A stretch of DNA of 22,371 nt from an uncultured Chitinophaga sp. Lineage in GTDB: Bacteria; Bacteroidota; Bacteroidia; Chitinophagales; Chitinophagaceae. Made by a program: the position numbers and the translations under genes. The notes beneath the pieces were generated by a model that had not been told where the DNA came from, did not search any database, and saw only the letters and a list, made by a program, of their open reading frames with translations. Shown one piece after another: positions 17,283-22,371 of the stretch. Positions within the stretch are counted from its first letter, which is position 1. Every line of letters begins with the position of its first letter. The DNA is taken from positions 1-22,371 of the forward strand of contig NZ_CALNBI010000336.1 in the NCBI RefSeq assembly GCF_937874145.1, written 5' to 3'.

Positions 17283-17661
17283 ACGCATTATCAAATCAAA
17301 TATCTCCTTTCTCTTCTTCTTTTTGCTAAAAAATTTAGTAATTTTACACCCGTTAACCTTCTATCCCAAAACGATGTAGGCTTATTGATCACAACATTTT
17401 GATTTCCGAATGTAATGTCGGGCCATTGGTGGCCGGCATGAACGGCAGTGCCGGTGGTTGTTCCGGTAAACCCTGCGGGAATGGGCCTTTATGGCCTGGT
17501 GAGTCTGCGGAATGCGGCTCCTGAAATACCGGCGCAGGTACGGCAATGACGAAAGCGGTTGCTCCGGCCAGGCATGTCTTCGCCAATAAACGGGAATAAC
17601 ATGTTTGATGGAAAGCTGATGGTGGCGGGATGCGTTATCAAAAAGAAAATTAATCAAAGAG
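17283..17661. other. 379-base stretch without an assured gene
   Basis: The first ~100 bases are AT-rich; TAATTTTA (17339-17346) is a seven-of-eight match to the -7 element on the + strand but lies over 300 bases before the next ATG. On the minus strand a 65-codon frame (17389-17586, TTG start) has a signal-like opening (LAKTCLAGATAFVIAVPAPV) and a proline-rich remainder; on the + strand a 28-codon frame (17438-17524) is rich in glycine and cysteine. These two overlap in antisense, so at most one is likely real. I cannot establish either as a gene. Confidence 0.4.
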
Positions 17662-18030
17662 ATGAAACATTGTAAAACCCTGTTAGTGCTGGTAGCAGCC
17701 ACCATTGTTATGTTGACTTCGGGATGTTCCCGGCAGACGGTCCACCCGGTTCCGATCCGGTACAATTTCCTGGATCAGATACCGGATGCCGACCCCATGT
17801 TGCTCGACACGGATTTCGTGTCGGGCACCTTTCCGGTTCCAGGAGATACCCTGCCGGTGGCGGCTTCCGCGGTGATGAAGTATCATCCTGCGCCTATCCG
17901 TTACCGGTTTGCGGTACCAACTGTTCCGGATCATGATCCCATGTTGCAGGCAGCGGAAAGCGTTGCTGAAGCATTCATGCCTTTTGCAGGCCCGATAGCG
18001 GCGCGTAAAACCCCGGTGGGAAAGCAGTAA
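17662..18030 (+). CDS. Small lipoprotein made of two degenerate ~47-residue repeats
   Basis: A 122-residue protein with a lipoprotein signal peptide: MKHCKTLLVLVAATIVMLTS followed by GC, lipobox L-T-S-G-C, lipidated cysteine C22. The mature part contains two copies of one motif: HPVPIRYNF with PDADPML (28-47) and HPAPIRYRF with PDHDPML (75-95), each followed by a proline-containing tail (FPVPG, FMPFAG). The DNA copies differ at many third codon positions while the residues are kept (CAC/CAT, CCG/CCT, CGG/CGT, GAC/GAT), which argues for real translation and selection on the repeated residues. I recognise no family. It is isolated after the fabF terminator and convergent with another lipoprotein gene, sharing a terminator hairpin six bases after its stop. 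Confidence 0.75.
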   Translation: MKHCKTLLVLVAATIVMLTSGCSRQTVHPVPIRYNFLDQIPDADPMLLDTDFVSGTFPVPGDTLPVAASAVMKYHPAPIRYRFAVPTVPDHDPMLQAAESVAEAFMPFAGPIAARKTPVGKQ

Positions 18031-18035
18031 ACCAA

Positions 18036-18059
18036 CGGGCGCATCTTCGGATGCGCCCG
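18036..18059. terminator. Shared terminator hairpin with UUCG tetraloop between convergent lipoprotein genes
   Basis: CGGGCGCATC and GATGCGCCCG form a perfect 10-bp stem closed by a TTCG loop with a C-G closing pair, the exceptionally stable UUCG tetraloop in + strand RNA. It fills the 32-base gap between the stop codons at 18030 and 18063. T tracts on both sides are poor, so termination may rest on stem stability or on blocking head-on transcription. Confidence 0.7.
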
Positions 18060-18062
18060 CTC

Positions 18063-18929
18063 TTACCACTTGCCGCCACCACGGCAGTTCCATGTCATCG
18101 ACACGGTGTAGAGGAGCGTTCCGTTGGGGCCGAAGTAACCGTCGGTCACGTCGTAAGCGTGGATCTTGTCGCCGGAGATGACGAAGTTGGAAAAGTCCAC
18201 GGTGGAGAAGCGATATCCGCCGCCCCAGCTTTCGCTGTGGTTCGGGAGGTGTTTGGAGCCGATCTGGAGGAAGCCGAGGTATTCCAGCGTAAGCGGCAGC
18301 GTCCAGGCCGGGGAGTAATAGTTGCAATGCAGGAACCTGGCCTTCCCGGCGGGTTTCGACAGGTCGTAGGTGTACGAAACGTAGTTGTTGTCGTTGCCGA
18401 GCCTGGTTACATTGCCATGCTGGTCGCGGGTAACGTGCTCTTCGCTGGGAGGATTATCCCAGGCGTAGTTGGTCCACCCCGACAGTTGTTTGTGGTGGTA
18501 ATGGTATTTCGTTTTATGAGGCGTCAGGCCGTTGGACGGCTCATCCGGTGCATAAAATGCGGAGGAATCGGGTTGGCCGCAATCGTTCAGCCACACGTCG
18601 GCAACCAGTTTGCCGGAAATGCTGTCGATGAATTTCAGTTGCCGGCCGTGATAGGTGATGAGGCAGTTCATGGGGCCGGTGAAGTGGGTGGGATGGCCTT
18701 TGAACCAGATGGGTTTCTGCTGTGCGTCGCGACGGACTTGCGCGTTGAAAGTGGGGCCGTTAACATACGGGAATCCGCGCCAATTGCTGACATGCATGGT
18801 CTGGAGCTGGCAGTCTGCGGCTTCGGGGCATTTGCCATGGCCGGGAATTGGGGACGGATGCTTTTTACATGCATCGAGGAATACGACAATGAGAAGCAGG
18901 GAACAAAGGGAATAGAAGGTCTGTTTCAT
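18063..18929 (-). CDS. Lipoprotein with YD-repeat/DUF4595-like beta-strand region
   Basis: A 288-residue lipoprotein. Signal MKQTFYSLCSLLLIVVFLDA is followed by the lipidated cysteine C21 (lipobox FLDAC). The mature chain is rich in aromatic residues, glycine and histidine and has hairpin-like strands. DQHGNVTRLGNDNNYVSYTY (169-188) follows the D..GN.t.......Y.Y pattern of YD-repeat and DUF4595-type Bacteroidota surface proteins. Six cysteines after C21 (34, 40, 89, 117, 202, 282) could form disulfides. The function is unknown; a surface or periplasmic structural role is a guess. The start codon lies inside the first unit of a tandem repeat array that extends 5' of the gene, so its leader DNA has been duplicated. 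No TAnnTTTG element was found on the minus strand upstream. Confidence 0.75.
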   Translation of the reverse strand: MKQTFYSLCSLLLIVVFLDACKKHPSPIPGHGKCPEAADCQLQTMHVSNWRGFPYVNGPTFNAQVRRDAQQKPIWFKGHPTHFTGPMNCLITYHGRQLKFIDSISGKLVADVWLNDCGQPDSSAFYAPDEPSNGLTPHKTKYHYHHKQLSGWTNYAWDNPPSEEHVTRDQHGNVTRLGNDNNYVSYTYDLSKPAGKARFLHCNYYSPAWTLPLTLEYLGFLQIGSKHLPNHSESWGGGYRFSTVDFSNFVISGDKIHAYDVTDGYFGPNGTLLYTVSMTWNCRGGGKW

Positions 18930-19255
18930 GTTGTTGACTTTGGGTTAATGAAAAGATTGAAGAGAAGAGATGAGACGTTAAAACGAGCTGAGGATGGCGG
19001 GATAATGTGGGTAACCGCGGGCTATCGGCGGAATGGGGTATATCGTGTTTCATGTTGTTGACTTTTGGGTTGATGGCAAGATTGAAGGGGAAGAGATAAC
19101 GTTAAACCTGGAGTTATAGGCTGAACAGGGATATCGTATTTCATTGTTGTTGACGCCGGGTTAATGAATGATTAAGGGGAAGCGATAAGATGTTGAACAA
19201 GCTTTGGAAAACGGGACAATTCAGGTAACCGCGGGCTATCGGCGAAATGTTTCAT
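18923..19255. repeat. Three imperfect tandem repeats plus the start of a fourth, covering the 5' end of the lipoprotein gene
   Basis: Units start at 18923, 19047 and 19138, with lengths of 124, 91 and 111 bases, and a further start at 19249. Each unit opens with GTTTCATGTTGTTGAC or a close variant, which on the minus strand is the lipoprotein start codon with its leader. Units one and three also share an exact 21-base block (19010-19030 and 19224-19244) ending in CTATCGGCG. The second unit has lost most of the middle. The units are too unequal and too different from a repeat-spacer pattern to be CRISPR. Confidence 0.85.
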
Positions 19256-19367
19256 GTGTACAGTGGGATTGAAGCAATGAATAGGGTGTATTGGGTCAAC
19301 AGGAGCACACGGGTTTGCCGGCAAGTAAATCTATCCTAATTTTCCCGCCTTTGCATGTGTGTTTAGA

Positions 19368-19375
19368 TATATTTG
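19368..19375 (+). promoter_or_regulatory. Distal -7 element (TATATTTG) upstream of uvrA
   Basis: A perfect TAnnTTTG match 158 bases before the uvrA ATG, with a TTTG at 19350-19353, rather close for a -33 box. It would give a leader of about 150 bases. Confidence 0.35.
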
Positions 19376-19510
19376 ATTTAACAATATTCGAAAACTTGTA
19401 ATTGGAAATTATGGGTAATGCGTAAACGGCGGTCTTTCGGGAAAAAGGGGCTTCTGCGGCGGGGGGCTTTTTATTTTTCCATCCCTCGTTAAATGCGTAG
19501 TTTTATACCC

Positions 19511-19518
19511 TCAATTTG
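19511..19518 (+). promoter_or_regulatory. Proximal -7-like element (TCAATTTG) of uvrA
   Basis: Matches TAnnTTTG at seven of eight positions and ends 15 bases before the uvrA ATG, like the spacing seen for other genes in this window. Confidence 0.45.
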
Positions 19519-19533
19519 CGTTCGGGATCTAAT

Positions 19534-22371
19534 ATGGCAAAGCAAAAGCAAAAAACAACGGAACAACCGGCTCCAGCAGTGCAGGGAGATGAAATGATCG
19601 AAGTTTACGGCGCCAGGGAACATAACCTGAAAAACCTGGATATCCGTATTCCGAAGAACAGCCTGGTCGTTATTACGGGCATCAGCGGCAGCGGTAAATC
19701 ATCGCTGGCGTTCGATACGATTTATGCGGAAGGGCAGCGCCGGTACATGGAAAGCTTCGGTGCCTACGCCCGCCAGTTTATCGGTGATATGGAAAGGCCT
19801 GACGTGGACAAGATCACGGGGCTTTCCCCGGTGATTTCCATCGAGCAGAAAACGACCAACAAGAACCCCCGCTCCACCGTGGGCACCATCACCGAAATTT
19901 ACGACTTCCTCCGCCTGCTCTATGCCCGCGCGAGCGAAGCTTTCTCCTATAACACCGGCAAGCGCATGACCCGCTTTTCTGAAGAGGAAATCATGGCGCA
20001 TATCTTTTCTCATTTCCCCAAAAAGAAACTCGTTATCCTCGCCCCGCTCGTCCGCGGCCGTAAAGGTCATTACCGCGAGCTCTTCGAACAGGTCCGCAAA
20101 CAGGGCTTCGTGAAAGTGCGCGTAGATGGCGAAGTGATGGATCTGAAGGAAAGAATGCAGGTCGACCGCTACAAAATCCACGACATCGAACTGGTGATCG
20201 ACCGCATCCAGGTGCAGGACGATGCCCGGGTCCGCATCAGCCAGAGCGTTCAGAAGGCGCTGCAGCTCGGTAAAGGCCTCATGTTTGTGATGGACCACGA
20301 TACCAACAAGGTAAGCCAATACAGCCGGCAGCTGATGTGTGAAGACACGGGTATCTCCTACGAGGAGCCCTCGCCCAACACCTTCTCCTTCAACTCGCCC
20401 TATGGCGCCTGCCCCCGCTGCAAAGGCCTCGGCACCATTTACCAGATCAATATGGACGAAGTGCTGCCCGACCGCAGCAAATCCATCAGCGAAGGCGGCC
20501 TCGTACCCCTCGGCGAAGCGCGCGACACCTTCACGTTCAAACAGGTACAGCAACTCGCCAAAAAATATAAATTCTCCCTGACGGCCCCCATCGATAAAAT
20601 CCCCGAAAAAGCCCTTAACGTGCTCCTTTTCGGCGATGAAAACGGCAAGCTGGAAGTGGATATGGATTTCGGGGATGAAGGCGCTACGGAAGCATACGCC
20701 ACCGAATACGAGGGCGTGGTGAACATGGTGCGCCGCTATTTCAAAGATTCTACCTCCGATTACGTCCGCAACTGGGCCGAAGGTTTCATGCAGCTGTCGT
20801 CGTGCCCCGAGTGCAACGGCACCCGCCTGAAAAAGGAAAGCCTCATGTTCAAGGTAGACGGCAAAAATATCGCGGAGCTCGGTGAGCTTAACCTCGCCAG
20901 CCTGGCCGAATGGTTCAGCGATATCGAAAAGCGCCTCGACAACAAGCAGAACGTGATCGCCAAAGACGTGCTCAAGGAAATCCGCGAGCGCCTCGGCTTC
21001 CTGCTCGACGTAGGGCTTACCTACCTCACGCTCAGCCGTGCCACCCGCACCCTGTCCGGCGGCGAAAGCCAGCGCATCCGCCTGGCTACGCAGATCGGTT
21101 CCCAGCTGATGGGCATCACGTATATTCTCGACGAGCCCAGTATCGGGCTGCACCAGCGCGACAACATGCGCCTCATCGACGCGCTCCGCAACCTAAAGGA
21201 AATGGGGAACTCCGTGCTGGTGGTGGAACATGATAAAGACATCATGCTGCACGCGGATCACCTGATCGATATTGGTCCGGGTGCAGGTTTGCATGGCGGG
21301 CAGGTGGTTGCCCAGGGCACGCCAGCCGAAATGCTCAAACTCAAAACCGCGACCGCGGGCTACCTGAACGGGATTCATGAAATCCCCGTGCCGAAAGAGC
21401 GCCGCAAAGGCAACGGGAAGTTCCTGGAACTGAAAGGCGCCACGGGCAACAACCTCAAGAATGTAGGCCTGAAGCTGCCGCTTGGTACGTTCATTTGCGT
21501 AACAGGCGTTTCCGGCAGCGGCAAATCCACGCTTATCAACGAAACATTGTACCCGATCCTTTCCCGCCACGCCTACAACTCCAAAATGACGCCCATGCCA
21601 TATAAAAGCGTAAAGGGGCTGGAGGAGCTGGACAAAGTGATCGAGATCGACCAGTCGCCCATCGGGCGCACGCCACGCAGCAACCCTGCCACGTATTGCG
21701 GGTTCTTCACGGAGATCAGGGCGCTCTTTGCCGCCGTGCCCGAAGCCAAGATCCGCGGGTACAACGCCGGCAGGTTCTCCTTCAACGTGAAAGGCGGGCG
21801 CTGCGATGTATGCGAAGGCGCCGGCGTGCGGGTCATCGAAATGAACTTCCTGCCCGACGTGTACGTACATTGCGAAAAATGCAATGGCCGCCGTTACAAC
21901 CGCGAAACCCTCGAGATCCGATATAAAGGCAAATCCATCAGCGACGTGCTGGATATGACGGTGGAAGAAGCCGTAGAGTTCTTCCAGGCTGTGCCGTATC
22001 TTCACCGCAAGATCAAGACCCTGCAGGATGTGGGGCTTGGCTACATCACCCTCGGGCAATCGGCCGTAACCCTCTCCGGAGGCGAGGCCCAGCGCGTAAA
22101 GGTGGCTACGGAGCTGTCAAAAAAGGATACCGGCAAAACCATTTATATCCTCGACGAGCCCACTACAGGGCTTCATTTCCAGGATATCCAGCTGCTGCTC
22201 AATGTGTTGAATAAGCTGGTGGACCGCGGCAATACCGTGCTCGTGATCGAGCACAACCTGGATGTGGTGAAAGTTGCGGATTATGTGGTGGATCTCGGTC
22301 CCGAAGGCGGCGAAGGCGGCGGGCGTTCCGGCGCAGCGAGGCATCGAGGACTGAACGCCGCCAGCGGCGCA
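19534..22371 (+). CDS. uvrA: Excinuclease ABC subunit A (3' end beyond the window)
   Basis: The frame is open from ATG 19534 to the window edge, 946 codons, nearly the full family length. UvrA is the damage-recognition ATPase of nucleotide excision repair; it dimerises and loads UvrB. First ATPase half: Walker A GISGSGKSS (49-57), CPRC (293-296) and CPEC (424-427) of the first zinc module, signature LSGGESQ from 507, Walker B YILDEPS from about 530. Second half: Walker A GVSGSGKST (658-666), zinc finger C757-x2-C760-x19-C780-x2-C783, signature LSGGEAQ from 847, Walker B IYILDEPTTGL from 870. UvrA-specific stretches such as IEIDQSPIGRTPRSNPATY are intact. After DLGPEGGEGGG the last ~14 residues (GRSGAARHRGLNAA..) do not resemble the expected ..GTPEE.. 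ending; see findings. Confidence 0.96.
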   Translation, partial: MAKQKQKTTEQPAPAVQGDEMIEVYGAREHNLKNLDIRIPKNSLVVITGISGSGKSSLAFDTIYAEGQRRYMESFGAYARQFIGDMERPDVDKITGLSPVISIEQKTTNKNPRSTVGTITEIYDFLRLLYARASEAFSYNTGKRMTRFSEEEIMAHIFSHFPKKKLVILAPLVRGRKGHYRELFEQVRKQGFVKVRVDGEVMDLKERMQVDRYKIHDIELVIDRIQVQDDARVRISQSVQKALQLGKGLMFVMDHDTNKVSQYSRQLMCEDTGISYEEPSPNTFSFNSPYGACPRCKGLGTIYQINMDEVLPDRSKSISEGGLVPLGEARDTFTFKQVQQLAKKYKFSLTAPIDKIPEKALNVLLFGDENGKLEVDMDFGDEGATEAYATEYEGVVNMVRRYFKDSTSDYVRNWAEGFMQLSSCPECNGTRLKKESLMFKVDGKNIAELGELNLASLAEWFSDIEKRLDNKQNVIAKDVLKEIRERLGFLLDVGLTYLTLSRATRTLSGGESQRIRLATQIGSQLMGITYILDEPSIGLHQRDNMRLIDALRNLKEMGNSVLVVEHDKDIMLHADHLIDIGPGAGLHGGQVVAQGTPAEMLKLKTATAGYLNGIHEIPVPKERRKGNGKFLELKGATGNNLKNVGLKLPLGTFICVTGVSGSGKSTLINETLYPILSRHAYNSKMTPMPYKSVKGLEELDKVIEIDQSPIGRTPRSNPATYCGFFTEIRALFAAVPEAKIRGYNAGRFSFNVKGGRCDVCEGAGVRVIEMNFLPDVYVHCEKCNGRRYNRETLEIRYKGKSISDVLDMTVEEAVEFFQAVPYLHRKIKTLQDVGLGYITLGQSAVTLSGGEAQRVKVATELSKKDTGKTIYILDEPTTGLHFQDIQLLLNVLNKLVDRGNTVLVIEHNLDVVKVADYVVDLGPEGGEGGGRSGAARHRGLNAASGA

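Larger units (their letters stand above)
19256..19533. other. Intergenic region upstream of uvrA
   Basis: About 280 bases with no assured gene. It is AT-rich in the middle (19360-19420), with a perfect -7 element at 19368-19375, then purine-rich with long G runs (19440-19470), and ends in the uvrA-proximal promoter-like element at 19511. No stable hairpin was found. Confidence 0.5.

Noticed and set aside
17438..17524. 28-codon glycine/cysteine-rich + strand frame that could pass for a peptide precursor
   Set aside because: No leader-like segment, no processing genes nearby, no promoter or start context, and it is antisense to another candidate frame.
18051..19061. 336-codon + strand frame across the lipoprotein gene and repeat array
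   Set aside because: It starts inside the shared terminator hairpin and runs antisense to a lipoprotein with a proper signal and lipobox; it lacks motifs.
18923..19255. CRISPR-like array
   Set aside because: Units of 91-124 bases with whole-unit similarity and no constant short repeat separated by unique spacers; no cas genes.
19440..19500. Terminator upstream of uvrA suggested by G runs followed by T runs
   Set aside because: The G-rich and T-rich arms are not complementary to each other, so no hairpin forms.
19699..21153. 484-codon minus-strand frame opposite uvrA
   Set aside because: Antisense shadow of uvrA, whose + strand frame holds all expected ATPase and zinc motifs.

Overview
The window looks like chromosomal DNA from a Bacteroidota bacterium, most likely Chitinophagaceae (Chitinophaga-like). 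Grounds: a DUF4293 protein, DUF2059 secreted proteins, MlaE/MlaF, MaeB with a fused phosphotransacetylase-like domain, lipoproteins with Bacteroidota-style signals, no convincing Shine-Dalgarno sequences, and the phylum -7 promoter element TAnnTTTG in front of most transcription units. The DNA is fairly GC-rich for the phylum. No phage, insertion sequence, CRISPR array, tRNA or rRNA was seen. Most of the window is core metabolism and envelope biology on the + strand.

Layout. 1-56: probable last residues of an outer-membrane beta-barrel protein. 123-625: terminator and DUF4293 membrane protein (-). 741-3044: maeB (+), divergent from it, with a 21-bp palindrome beside its promoter. 3122-5140: two small DUF2059-type secreted proteins and an unnamed conserved protein that carries the residue pattern of a protein-kinase-like fold. 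5182-6762: mlaE-mlaF lipid-transport operon without an adjacent MCE gene. 6859-10658: sucD, an FAD-dependent oxidoreductase and aspS, each with its own promoter. 10734-11084: small acidic unknown protein. 11245-15832: cell-envelope block made of a GH73-type glucosaminidase, two SGNH proteins in overlapping frames and an MBOAT acyltransferase whose last part is in another frame. 15958-17220: fabF with a strong terminator. 17283-19533: gene-poor accessory stretch with a small lipoprotein built from two repeats, a convergent lipoprotein, and a tandem repeat array covering the latter's start codon. 19534-end: uvrA, running off the window.

How the parts fit. maeB, sucD, fabF and aspS are housekeeping genes for central carbon metabolism, lipid synthesis and translation; uvrA is nucleotide excision repair. 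The envelope theme is strong: Mla transport, a peptidoglycan hydrolase, and an SGNH-SGNH-MBOAT set that by analogy with AlgI/AlgJ/AlgX, PatA/PatB and DltB/DltD probably moves acyl groups across the membrane onto a glycan. The items most worth a second look are the MBOAT reading-frame break, the repeat array at 18923-19255 with its short start-codon-led reading frames, the two-repeat lipoprotein at 17662, and the kinase-like protein at 4109. The last ~45 bases do not match the expected UvrA C-terminus and may be a poor-quality sequence end.
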